The notes under the pieces: generated by a model
Told to the model about the DNA's origin: nothing
The model's input: only the letters and a program-made list of their open reading frames with translations
Databases searched by the model: none
Source of the DNA: Erysipelotrichaceae bacterium
Lineage (GTDB): Bacteria; Bacillota_I; Bacilli_A; Erysipelotrichales; Erysipelotrichaceae
DNA length: 64,000 bases
Assembly: GCA_015058955.1 (NCBI GenBank)
Contig: SVBJ01000005.1
Span: 37,016 to 101,015 of the forward strand
Direction of reading: 5' to 3'
Part shown: piece by piece, positions 51,537 through 59,547 of the stretch
Position numbering within the stretch: the first letter of the stretch is position 1
Layout: every line of letters starts with the position of its first letter
Translations under genes and position numbers: made by a program

Positions 51537-52697
51537 ATGAAGATAACCAGGCAGATCGTATTGTTTTTCATCTATTACTTCATGCAGTTCTTTGCACAGG
51601 CCTTTTCCTATGCCCTGCTGATAACGTTTCTGGCTAACCTTGGTTATACTGCAACCCAGAGAAGTCTGTTCTTCGTTGTTGATGCAATTCTGGGAATGGT
51701 TCTGCAGATCATCCTGGGATATCTGTGTGACAAACATCAGAAAATCAAGCCGTATCTGTATGTATGCATAGTGTTCTACATGATTGGTACTTTCTTCCTT
51801 TACAGAACAACGCAGATGAATTTCATGCTTCACATGCTGCTGGTACCGATCGTCGGAACCATGCTGAAGCTGGTCATGTCACTGTCTGACTCTCTGACCA
51901 TTGAAACCAGTGAGGAAGTCAAGAACAACTACGGTGTCATCCGTCTGTTTGGATCAATTGGCTGGGCAATCGGTTCACCGATCACCGCCTGGGTCGTGGA
52001 GAAGTTCGGCTACAGTTTCATAGGACCGGCATTTGTTGTTTCCATGGGAATCGGCTGGCTAACCATTGCCGGAATAAAGGATGTCAATAAGGTCCATACC
52101 AGTGAACCGCTGAATTTCAGCGATGTCAGACAGCTGCTGAAAAACAAAGCGTATGTGATCGTAGTGGTTATTCTGTTTCTGTTCTTCATTGTAGACATGG
52201 TTCAGAGCTACAGCGTGGTAGATAAAGTCTGGTATCTTGGCGGAAGCGAAAGGGATATCGGTAACTACTGGCTGCTGGCAGCCATGATGGAGCTTCCGGT
52301 CTTCTTTTTTGGAGGGAAGCTGATACATAGATTCGGAGCAGCCAAGCTGATGATCGCATCGGGATTCTTCTATGCCGTCAGATATGCCATTTTCGGAATG
52401 GCCACCAGCGTTACCCATGTCTTCATCGGAGGGGCTCTGCAGGGGGTAACATATCCGCTGCTGATGATCTCCAGCAAGATCATGGTAGACGAGCAGAGTC
52501 CGGACAACATGAAGACCAGCGGTCAGCAGGTAGCAGGATCCATCTATAACTGTGGTGGTGCACTGATAACACCGGTCATGGTTGGCTTACTGGAAGACGG
52601 ACTGGGCATTAACCCGTCACTGTATGCCATTGCCGCTCTGGCAATGATCCCTACGATTCTGCTGGTGTTTATAAACAGATCAGGGAAAAGTGCATAA
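51537..52697 (+). CDS. MFS transporter, LacY/nucleoside-symporter-like
   Basis: 386 residues with twelve predicted helices. YLCDKHQKIKPYL sits at the position of motif A between helices 2 and 3; RLFGSIGWAIGSPI in helix 5 resembles the MFS_1-like (LacY/NupG) family. Substrate unknown. Divergent from murA with only 76 bases between; a TAGAAT (51525-51530) would leave almost no leader, and the ribosome binding site is weak. Confidence 0.85.
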   Translation: MKITRQIVLFFIYYFMQFFAQAFSYALLITFLANLGYTATQRSLFFVVDAILGMVLQIILGYLCDKHQKIKPYLYVCIVFYMIGTFFLYRTTQMNFMLHMLLVPIVGTMLKLVMSLSDSLTIETSEEVKNNYGVIRLFGSIGWAIGSPITAWVVEKFGYSFIGPAFVVSMGIGWLTIAGIKDVNKVHTSEPLNFSDVRQLLKNKAYVIVVVILFLFFIVDMVQSYSVVDKVWYLGGSERDIGNYWLLAAMMELPVFFFGGKLIHRFGAAKLMIASGFFYAVRYAIFGMATSVTHVFIGGALQGVTYPLLMISSKIMVDEQSPDNMKTSGQQVAGSIYNCGGALITPVMVGLLEDGLGINPSLYAIAALAMIPTILLVFINRSGKSA

Positions 52698-52716
52698 AGA
52701 TAATAAACTAAAAAAC

Positions 52717-52740
52717 AAGGCAACCATGAAGGTTGCCTTT
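52717..52740. terminator. Terminator after the MFS gene
   Basis: AAGGCAACC (52717-52725), loop ATGAA, GGTTGCCTT (52731-52739). Perfect 9-bp stem, shared with the convergent small gene. Confidence 0.8.
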
Positions 52741-52757
52741 AATGTGCAACAGCTGTT

Positions 52758-52916
52758 CTACAGCAGGTTTTTCATCTTGATAATGCCGATGATCAGCATT
52801 AATATTGCCACCAGATATAAAGCTATGGCTGTTCTGTCTGATAAAGGTCTGATGAATCTCTTTGTGATCAGTGTTGAAACCAGAATGAGCATTCCAATAA
52901 AATGAAAGATGTTCAT
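52758..52916 (-). CDS. 52-residue two-helix membrane protein
   Basis: Begins one base after the stop of the XRE-membrane gene (TAA-C-ATG). Reads MNIFHFIGMLILVSTLITK, a basic/polar turn (RFIRPLSDRT), then a second helix IALYLVAILMLIIGIIKM and the end KNLL. AAAGGA about 9 bases upstream serves as ribosome binding site. Not recognised. Translational coupling to the membrane-bound regulator suggests they work together. Confidence 0.7.
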   Translation of the reverse strand: MNIFHFIGMLILVSTLITKRFIRPLSDRTAIALYLVAILMLIIGIIKMKNLL

Positions 52917-52917
52917 G

Positions 52918-53430
52918 TTACTGATCCTTTCTTCCCAGCAGCCTCATCTTGAAAGCATGCATCTTTTCCATTGCACCGGTAGTATACATCAGTCCAAACA
53001 GCAGTGCCGTAAAGGTAAAGCCAAGCGTACAGCCCTTTACAAAATCGGTCCGGAAATTATCCTTAATGTCCATTAAATATAGAGCATTATTGACTATCAG
53101 TGCCACGATGCCGATTATGAAGTATACCTGTGTGACTTTCAGACTGCGCCTTTTTTCCTCGTTGCTGTATTCGGCAACCTTTAATACCGTTTCCTTTAAT
53201 TCCTTATCCATTTTTTCTTCTGTCCTTTCTCCATCAAGTAATTCACGGAGATCGACATCATAGAAATCAGACATTTCGATAAGTATGTTCAGATCAGGCA
53301 TGTTGCTGCCGGTTTCCCAGCGGGATACCGTGCGGCGGGCAACGTTGAAATGTTCAGCCAGCTGTTCCTGAGTCATTCCTTTTTCCCTGCGTAATTCCCG
53401 AAGATTCTTTCCGATTGCGATCATATCCAT
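52918..53430 (-). CDS. XRE-family regulator with C-terminal membrane helices
   Basis: 170 residues. HTH_3 domain at about 6-60 (QEQLAEHFNVARRTVSRWE), an acidic linker, a Lys/Glu helix, then two hydrophobic segments (VYFIIGIVALIVNNALYLM and TLGFTFTALLFGLMYTTG). Resembles small membrane-tethered XRE regulators common in Bacillota. AGGAGG lies 10 bases before ATG 53430. Followed directly by a tiny two-helix protein. Confidence 0.85.
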   Translation of the reverse strand: MDMIAIGKNLRELRREKGMTQEQLAEHFNVARRTVSRWETGSNMPDLNILIEMSDFYDVDLRELLDGERTEEKMDKELKETVLKVAEYSNEEKRRSLKVTQVYFIIGIVALIVNNALYLMDIKDNFRTDFVKGCTLGFTFTALLFGLMYTTGAMEKMHAFKMRLLGRKDQ

Positions 53431-53542
53431 GGTATGTCAACCTCCTTTACACCCTCAGCATACTGCCGGGGACTGATTAAGAACAGGACACAGAATGAGC
53501 ATTGGCCTGTTTTACATAAATGAGACAGTACATGTCCCACAA

Positions 53543-54118
53543 TTATATTAACTGATAAGGGGCTTTCTTAAAAATGTTGTTGCCTATGATGAATTTCTTA
53601 GGATCAACTCTGCTGGCGAGTTCACTGGAAGTTATGAAGTCCTTTGATACCCTTACCAGTATCTGCCTGCCGTCTTTCTCAACCAGATAGTAGCCATCCG
53701 TATTGTTTGCATAGTCAGCCAGCTGGCTTGCACCCCAGGATGTAATTAAGTCAAGCAGATATTCCTTACCACTGAGTTTCTTTGAACGGATCAGCGGATA
53801 AATTGCGTCAGCATCCCTGTATTTCCAATAGGCAGCTGCGTCTTTTTTATCTCTGCACTTACCGGTCTTTTCAAATGATTCCAGTTCAATTGGATCTCTT
53901 GTTTCATTGAAGGTGATCTTTTCATCTTCATCAAGCAGATAGTCAATGCTGGTATTGAGAAGGGAAGCCATTGCCTTCAGATTATTAACATCAGGCATGC
54001 CATTGTCCGTTTCCCACTTCGCGATGGCTGATCTTGATACACTAAGCTTTTCAGCCAGCTGTTCCTGTGATAAACCGGCTTCCTTTCTGGCGTTTTTCAG
54101 TTTTTCTCCAAATGTCAT
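53543..54118 (-). CDS. XRE-family transcriptional regulator
   Basis: 191 residues. HTH_3 at about 4-58 (QEQLAEKLSVSRSAIAKWE), then a soluble C-terminal domain of about 120 residues rich in Tyr and Asp with no recognised fold. The frame extends upstream, but AGGAGG about 8 bases before ATG 54118 sets the start. GTAACA repeats upstream (54183-54239) are a likely autoregulatory operator. Confidence 0.85.
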   Translation of the reverse strand: MTFGEKLKNARKEAGLSQEQLAEKLSVSRSAIAKWETDNGMPDVNNLKAMASLLNTSIDYLLDEDEKITFNETRDPIELESFEKTGKCRDKKDAAAYWKYRDADAIYPLIRSKKLSGKEYLLDLITSWGASQLADYANNTDGYYLVEKDGRQILVRVSKDFITSSELASRVDPKKFIIGNNIFKKAPYQLI

Positions 54119-54182
54119 GATTAAGTCCTCCTTTGCCACTGACGTGGCCATCCTTACGACTTCATCTTAAGAGTACCTGACG

Positions 54183-54239
54183 GTAACAGACAAGGGATGG
54201 TCTGTAACATTACTGTTACTCTTCGTAACATGATGTTAT
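54183..54239 (-). promoter_or_regulatory. GTAACA half-site cluster upstream of the XRE gene
   Basis: GTAACA-N4-TGTTAC (54204-54219), GTAACA-N3-TGTTAT (54225-54239) and a single GTAACA (54183-54188) lie within 57 bases between the flavoprotein stop and the XRE start. Confidence 0.6.
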
Positions 54240-54243
54240 CTGA

Positions 54244-54882
54244 TTATAATGAAACCATTGACTTGCCCAGCTGATATGCCTTCCGGCATTCAGCAGGGAA
54301 TACTGTTTCATGTCGCTTGATTTTGGCCTGCGGGTCAAACATTGACCATGGCCAGTCTGTCTTGCTGTAGTCTTTCAGCTGCAGGGTATTCCCGCAGACA
54401 AAGACCTCAGTTGGCCCGACAAAGCGGTTAAGAGTAGCACAGTAGTTCTGCAGCAGATTCTGATATCCTGTATCAGGAGAATTACAGGTCATTACCAGCA
54501 ATACCGGAATCATGCGTTCGTTGCAGCATGGAGTTTCCCTGTTATAAGTAAGATTCTGGAAAACAAGTCTTTCATAAAGAGCACGGAATGAAGCTGTCAT
54601 TTCACCAAGATAGTTAGGTGAACCGATAATAAGACCATCCGCTTCCCTGATGGCATCAAGGACCGGTGTCAGTCCGTCCCTGCAGATGCAATGTCCCTTA
54701 TTTGCTTCTTTCTTGCAGCCGAAACAGGATACACATCCGGTATACTTTTCAAGATTGAACAGATCAAATCTGATGATCTGTGCTCCGGCTTCTTCAGCTC
54801 CTCTGGCTGCTTCAGTAATAATGGTATCGGTGTTCCATCCTTTTCTTGGTCCTGCATTTACTACAACTATTTTTTTGTTCAT
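54244..54882 (-). CDS. NADPH-dependent FMN reductase-family flavoprotein
   Basis: 212 residues, flavodoxin-like. Nucleotide loop VVVNAGPRKGWNTDT, Cys cluster GCVSCFGC with further Cys in GHCICRDG, and GSPNYLGEMT. Related to but distinct from the protein at 10936-11568. Probable electron carrier or reductase with an iron-sulfur or structural Cys site. It follows a small membrane-protein gene by 12 bases. Confidence 0.85.
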   Translation of the reverse strand: MNKKIVVVNAGPRKGWNTDTIITEAARGAEEAGAQIIRFDLFNLEKYTGCVSCFGCKKEANKGHCICRDGLTPVLDAIREADGLIIGSPNYLGEMTASFRALYERLVFQNLTYNRETPCCNERMIPVLLVMTCNSPDTGYQNLLQNYCATLNRFVGPTEVFVCGNTLQLKDYSKTDWPWSMFDPQAKIKRHETVFPAECRKAYQLGKSMVSL

Positions 54883-54894
54883 AAAGTTATCCTT

Positions 54895-55323
54895 TCATAT
54901 AGTGTTAGATCTTCTGTTTAATTCGATTTCAACTTTATTCAATGTATCAAAGAAGCGATAGGTTGCGATAGCAGGTCCCATCAGCAGTAAGCCAAACACA
55001 TTCCAGTTAAACATGTGTTTAAAGGATGTGTATGGTCCGGGAATGCCAAGTTCAATTGCCTTGTTTTTTAGTTCTTCCGATATTCTGGCCATCCAGACCA
55101 GTGTATAAATGAAAAAGTCGGGTATACCTTTGAGATAGGCAATATGATATTTCTCTGTCTTGTGACCGAGAACTTCATCTATTTCATCCTGCAGTCCGCG
55201 GGACATGTAAAAAAGCAGAAAGATTCCGGCAGTGAAGAAATCTATGAATCCTATCCAGAATCCCTTACGGTCTGTATGCTTAAATCTCATTTTCTGATTA
55301 CTCATATAGTTTAAATATAACAT
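54895..55323 (-). CDS. Membrane protein, possibly DUF4234-like
   Basis: 142 residues. Two or three hydrophobic segments: GFIDFFTAGIFLLFYMSRG, GIPDFFIYTLVWMA, and WNVFGLLLMGPAIATYRFF. The first resembles the opening of DUF4234 proteins. ATG 55323 has only a weak upstream AAGG; ATG 55305 is an alternative start. Co-transcribed with the downstream flavoprotein. Function unknown. Confidence 0.65.
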   Translation of the reverse strand: MLYLNYMSNQKMRFKHTDRKGFWIGFIDFFTAGIFLLFYMSRGLQDEIDEVLGHKTEKYHIAYLKGIPDFFIYTLVWMARISEELKNKAIELGIPGPYTSFKHMFNWNVFGLLLMGPAIATYRFFDTLNKVEIELNRRSNTI

Positions 55324-55482
55324 AAATAACAGCCTTCAGCCTTTTCAGGAAGTAAAGCCTTCTTTTTTTTGATTATTTAACATAAAACCGGAAGCAGCGA
55401 ACTGATGTTTAGTCAGAAAGAAGTGTTTTGAGAAAATGCCTTTATAAACAGTAAAAACAGAATAAGTGTTATTTTAAATGAT

Positions 55483-55491
55483 TGCTATACT
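55483..55491 (+). promoter_or_regulatory. Extended -10 promoter of the esterase-Sel1 pair
   Basis: TGC-TATACT (55483-55491), placing transcription start near 55498 and giving a leader of only about 20 bases. The 160 bases before it (55324-55482) hold no other recognisable element. Confidence 0.6.
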
Positions 55492-55510
55492 TTATAAAAA
55501 GGAGAACAGC

Positions 55511-55522
55511 ATGAAAATATGA
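55511..55522 (+). promoter_or_regulatory. Three-codon mini-ORF overlapping the esterase start
   Basis: ATG AAA ATA TGA. AAGGAG at 55499-55504 is 6 bases before this ATG but 14 before the esterase ATG at 55519, which overlaps the TGA. Suggests initiation at the mini-ORF and re-initiation. Confidence 0.45.
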
Positions 55523-56775
55523 AATACAGAATTCTTGCAGGTAAGACAATATCAAGACCATTCCATGATGGTCAGAAGATTACCGATGTAGTCATAAAAT
55601 ACAATGTCTCCGTAAAAGGTGCATGTCTGAGCGATGATTGTTTTGAGGTTGAAGGAAGAACAGTTACGGAAGTTTTCTGTGTAAGAGATTTTACCGGAAA
55701 CACCAGGACAGAAGAAAGTGAATATGTCAGGCTGAAACTGAACATAAAGGATAAGAATGCCTGTACATCACCGGAAAATCCAGTGCCGGATGAACAAGAA
55801 AGAAAAGCATATAAGGGAAAAGACCGCCTCTGGTTTGTAGGCAGAACCCGTGAGTATGCCTGCTATAAAGTAACACAGTTGAAAAAACTGTTAACCGGCA
55901 GTGGAGAAGCCATACCGGAAGGCTTATCAGTCAAGACTTCAATTGAAGAAAACATAGCGGTTGACCGTTTCAGACAGTTTCATTATGGAAAGTATGAATA
56001 CAATCTGTTTGTTCCCGACAGTTATGATGGAAACAGAAAGTATCCTCTGGTATTGTTCATTGGCGACGCTACCAGCAAGGGAGATGATTATCACGTATCA
56101 CTGGAACTTGGACTTGGTCCTGTCTGCTGGCTTGATGAAGGAATTCAGCGTGATGATCCTTGTTTCGTACTGGTTCCGGTTTTCCCACAGGCAGGAAGAA
56201 ATGCCAATGGCTCCTATGTTCAGTTTCCTATGACAGATGTTTATTATCAGATGTGCAAAGAGGTTGAGAAAAACTACTCAATTGATCAGGAAAGAATATA
56301 TACTACCGGGCAGTCAATGGGATGCATGAACAGCTATGAACTGATGTTCCGCTATCCGCATTACTTTGCGGCAGCACTCTGCGTTTCCGGCCATTGGGAC
56401 AGATGGAAGATAGCTACCTGTGCTTTAAGAAAACAGAACATCTGGAGCATTGCCTGTGAACAGGATCATGGGGCAGGACCTTCCTTCAATGAATCGAGAG
56501 AACTGCTTGATGAGCGCGGTATTTCATATCAGTGGGATATGCTGGATGGCAGTTTGCCGATAGACGAACTTAACAGACAGTTTGTTGAATTAAGTAAAAA
56601 TGATAATTGTTTTAAATATACGATGTATGAAGGCAGTTCTTCACTAAGAAAAGGACAGGAAGATGAATGCAACAGTACCCATTATTCAGGATGGTGGCTG
56701 ACTTATCGTATTGAAGCAGTGCTGAGATGGCTTTTAGCTCAGCACAGGAAGGAGGTATCAGATGAGCTCTATTGA
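55519..56775 (+). CDS. Esterase with N-terminal beta domain (PHB-depolymerase/feruloyl-esterase-like)
   Basis: 418 residues without a signal peptide. The first about 140 residues are beta-rich and Ig-like; the C-terminal alpha/beta hydrolase has FVPDSYDGNRKYPLVLF, the nucleophile Ser in TTGQSMGCMNSYE and a His in STHYSGWW. Resembles PHB-depolymerase or carbohydrate esterases, but cytoplasmic. Start complicated by the overlapping mini-ORF. The Sel1 gene begins 14 bases before its end. Confidence 0.8.
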   Translation: MKYRILAGKTISRPFHDGQKITDVVIKYNVSVKGACLSDDCFEVEGRTVTEVFCVRDFTGNTRTEESEYVRLKLNIKDKNACTSPENPVPDEQERKAYKGKDRLWFVGRTREYACYKVTQLKKLLTGSGEAIPEGLSVKTSIEENIAVDRFRQFHYGKYEYNLFVPDSYDGNRKYPLVLFIGDATSKGDDYHVSLELGLGPVCWLDEGIQRDDPCFVLVPVFPQAGRNANGSYVQFPMTDVYYQMCKEVEKNYSIDQERIYTTGQSMGCMNSYELMFRYPHYFAAALCVSGHWDRWKIATCALRKQNIWSIACEQDHGAGPSFNESRELLDERGISYQWDMLDGSLPIDELNRQFVELSKNDNCFKYTMYEGSSSLRKGQEDECNSTHYSGWWLTYRIEAVLRWLLAQHRKEVSDELY

Positions 56776-57457
56776 TGGCAGGTTATTGGAAAGAAACAAT
56801 GTAACGACAGAAGATTTATATCAGGGTGCCTTCTGGATAAAAATGAAAGCAGAACAGCTTCTGAGAGAAGGAAAAAATGCAGATTTCCTTTATCAGAGTG
56901 AATATCGCATTGTATCTGCTCTTACGGAAATGGGGGATCCTGCCAGCATGATTCTTTTAGGCGAAATGCTGCAGGGAGGCAGAACGCCGGAAAAGGACAT
57001 GGTGACCGCTGTGAGAATGGCCATGGACATCTGGCAGAAAGCCGGAGAAAAAGGCCAGGCCAGAGGCTATACCAATATTGGTCTTGTTTATCTTCACAGA
57101 AGTGTTCCCGGAGGAGGGAATGAATCTGGCGATGTGGAATATGACCCTGAAAAGGCCCTTGAGTATTTCATGAAGGGTTATGAAAAAGGTGACAGTAAAG
57201 CTGGAAGACATATAGGCCTGTGTTACCGTGACGGCCTGGGTACAGAGAAAAATGCGGAAATGGCATATCATTATTTTTCTCTGGCAGCTGATAGAAAAGA
57301 CAGTACAGCCAGATATCTTATGGCAGAGGCTCTGTACAATGGCTTTGGTACACAACAGGATAGGGATGCTGCAAAAGAAATCATGAAAAAGCTTGTAGAG
57401 GATAAGGCACATGATGCTGATAAGGCTGCTGAATTCCTTAAAAATCATTACGAGTAA
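56762..57457 (+). CDS. Sel1-like (TPR-type) repeat protein
   Basis: 231 residues. Sel1 repeats are visible in ARGYTNIGLVYL, EKALEYFMKGYEKGDSKAGRHIG and NAEMAYHYFSLAADRKDSTAR (each a short helix pair). Usually a scaffold for protein interactions. Overlap of 14 bases with the esterase suggests a joint function. No signal peptide. Confidence 0.85.
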   Translation: MSSIDGRLLERNNVTTEDLYQGAFWIKMKAEQLLREGKNADFLYQSEYRIVSALTEMGDPASMILLGEMLQGGRTPEKDMVTAVRMAMDIWQKAGEKGQARGYTNIGLVYLHRSVPGGGNESGDVEYDPEKALEYFMKGYEKGDSKAGRHIGLCYRDGLGTEKNAEMAYHYFSLAADRKDSTARYLMAEALYNGFGTQQDRDAAKEIMKKLVEDKAHDADKAAEFLKNHYE

Positions 57458-57482
57458 TGTCTGTAATCAGTAAAAGACTGAA

Positions 57483-57512
57483 AAAACGATCCGTCTCTCG
57501 ATGGATCGTTTT
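57483..57512. terminator. Bidirectional terminator
   Basis: AAAACGATCC (57483-57492) and GGATCGTTTT (57503-57512), 10-base loop. Lies between the Sel1 gene and the convergent acetyltransferase. Confidence 0.85.
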
Positions 57513-57586
57513 GAAATGGTATTAAACTTATTATCCGGCAATACCTGAGCAGATATTGTGAAAAGTGTTTGGGTAAGTCCATGATC

Positions 57587-58198
57587 TTAAAGGTTTTCCC
57601 AGTCGATCTTCTCGTCTTTATAGAAGAATATTCTGTCACGCTCTGAGATTTCTCTTCTGACTCGGCAGGGGTTACCGAATGCAACCACATTTTCCGGAAT
57701 GTCTCTGGTCACGATGCTGCCGGCACCAATTACACTGTTTTTACCGATGTGGATGCCGGGCATTATGATCACCCCAGCTCCGATCCAGACATTATCATCG
57801 ATCCAGACATCCTCGTTATACTGCAGATTGCGGCTTCGCAGTTCCGGATCAATGGGATGGCTGGCGGTGGTGATCGTAACGTTTGGACCGAACATTACCC
57901 TGTCACCAATGTAAATGTGTCCGTCATCGACCAGGGTCGTGTTGAAGTTCATGTAGACATTGTTTCCCAGATGCAGATGGTGGCCGCCCCAGTTGGCGTG
58001 CAGCGGTATTTCAATGTAGCAGTTATCTCCGCAGCTGGCGAATACCTCATGCATGTATTGCTGCTTTTCTTCCTGCTGATCAGGTTTCAGACTGTTGAAT
58101 TCACTCAGTTTCTTCAGAAAAGGAACCTGTTCATTCATGATTTCCGGATCACCGGGATCATAGAGCAGTCCTTTTATCATGCGTTCATACTGTGTCAT
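57587..58198 (-). CDS. Maltose/galactoside O-acetyltransferase family (hexapeptide repeat)
   Basis: 203 residues: N-terminal Mac domain (YERMIKGLLYDPGDPE), then left-handed beta-helix hexapeptide repeats and the catalytic His in TASHPIDP; the loop VWIDDNVWIGAGVIIMPG is typical of LacA/Maa. Transfers acetyl from acetyl-CoA to a sugar hydroxyl. Starts 11 bases after the MBL gene, so it is last in that operon. Confidence 0.92.
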   Translation of the reverse strand: MTQYERMIKGLLYDPGDPEIMNEQVPFLKKLSEFNSLKPDQQEEKQQYMHEVFASCGDNCYIEIPLHANWGGHHLHLGNNVYMNFNTTLVDDGHIYIGDRVMFGPNVTITTASHPIDPELRSRNLQYNEDVWIDDNVWIGAGVIIMPGIHIGKNSVIGAGSIVTRDIPENVVAFGNPCRVRREISERDRIFFYKDEKIDWENL

Positions 58199-58209
58199 GT
58201 TTTTGTCTC

Positions 58210-59547
58210 CTAAAGTGATTTTAACTGGCCGTTTTCCAGAAGGTACTCTCTGCCTTCTTCAGGGAAGAACTGCGTGCTGTTGACAGGATCAAGGTTTTCC
58301 GGCTTGCTGGAGTGAACCGCAATGACACTGACAGCATCTATCTTTTCGATGAACTTCCTAAGATGCTCAGGGTAAGTATGGGAGAAGGAGTACAGATTGG
58401 TATAGGATCTGAACTGCCAGCCCAGTTTGGCAACGACATTGCCCAGTATCTGGTATTCCTTGGTACCCTTTACCAGAGGTTCACCAAACAGATGGAAGTG
58501 TTTTCCCGGCAGCTGATCAAGGTCACTGAGAGACAGGATATTGGAATAGCTGTTCTGAAGCAGATACTGCTCAGGATGTTTTCTGATCTGTTCAACCGGA
58601 ATTATCTCCCGGGTTTCCCTCATCTTTTTCCGGAATTCAGGAATATGCTGATTATCCAGCCACCATACAGGAACTTTAATTCCATACAGTGACTGCAGAA
58701 TAAAGGCAAAGGAAGGTTCAAATACGGCAGTTCTGCCCAGTTTATCAGCCAGATTTACTATCTGTTTCATCATCGCAACATCACGATTATACATGTTTAC
58801 AATGCCAAGTCCGGTGAAATCTTTCAGTGATGAGAAAATGTCATCATAGATGTCCTGCTCGAAAATGAGTTCACCGGTAAATTCGGCAGGGGAGGTAGTC
58901 GTGGCGTCCACAATCAACAGGTCAACCTTGTGTTTTGAGAACAGATCAAGTTCTTTCCAGGCTTTTTCATTGTTAACACTATGGAATCTGATGTCGCCGC
59001 TGTAGTATATCGTGCTGTCCGGTGTTTCAACCAGGAAACCGGAGGAACCAGGACATGGATGGTCAGAGAAATATGGCGTAACTTTTATTTCTCCTACTGT
59101 TACCGTCTGATGATAGAAGAACGGGGTAAATTCACGGCGAGGTTCCTTTTCGTTGACAACGTTCAGGGCATTTTGCAGCCTGATCCCATCTTCATGAATA
59201 TATACAGGAATATGAGCATCTATTTTATCAGCTTCACTCATGTGATCAAGATGAAGATGACTGATGAATACGGCGGTATTTGCTGCTGAATCTTCATAAG
59301 ACTGTAATGGTAAATCCTGCAGGTCCTTCCCGGAGAATACACCGGGAACTTGTGGTATTCTTTCCAGTAACAGGGCATCCTTTACCCGGTTTGCCTGTCT
59401 TGCTCTGACTTCACCGTCATAGACCTGTGAAAGAGGAGTAAATGGAGCACCGAAATCGAGAATGACACGGTCCTTGTTGAAGGAAATGGCAATGACGACA
59501 CCTATGCCATTGGTACCGCGGTAAATGTTTACTGTAGTCTTATTCAT
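58210..59547 (-). CDS. Metallo-beta-lactamase-fold hydrolase, copy A
   Basis: 445 residues. HLHLDHM in FISHLHLDHMSE is the HxHxDH metal motif; further ligands occur in FSDHPCPG and YYSGDIRFH; the C-terminal AVHSSKPENL resembles the RNase J/beta-CASP end. The overall layout suggests a beta-CASP-like nuclease or other MBL hydrolase, but the substrate is unknown. GGAGG about 8 bases upstream sets ATG 59547. Overlaps the upstream paralogue by 8 bases. Confidence 0.82.
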   Translation of the reverse strand: MNKTTVNIYRGTNGIGVVIAISFNKDRVILDFGAPFTPLSQVYDGEVRARQANRVKDALLLERIPQVPGVFSGKDLQDLPLQSYEDSAANTAVFISHLHLDHMSEADKIDAHIPVYIHEDGIRLQNALNVVNEKEPRREFTPFFYHQTVTVGEIKVTPYFSDHPCPGSSGFLVETPDSTIYYSGDIRFHSVNNEKAWKELDLFSKHKVDLLIVDATTTSPAEFTGELIFEQDIYDDIFSSLKDFTGLGIVNMYNRDVAMMKQIVNLADKLGRTAVFEPSFAFILQSLYGIKVPVWWLDNQHIPEFRKKMRETREIIPVEQIRKHPEQYLLQNSYSNILSLSDLDQLPGKHFHLFGEPLVKGTKEYQILGNVVAKLGWQFRSYTNLYSFSHTYPEHLRKFIEKIDAVSVIAVHSSKPENLDPVNSTQFFPEEGREYLLENGQLKSL

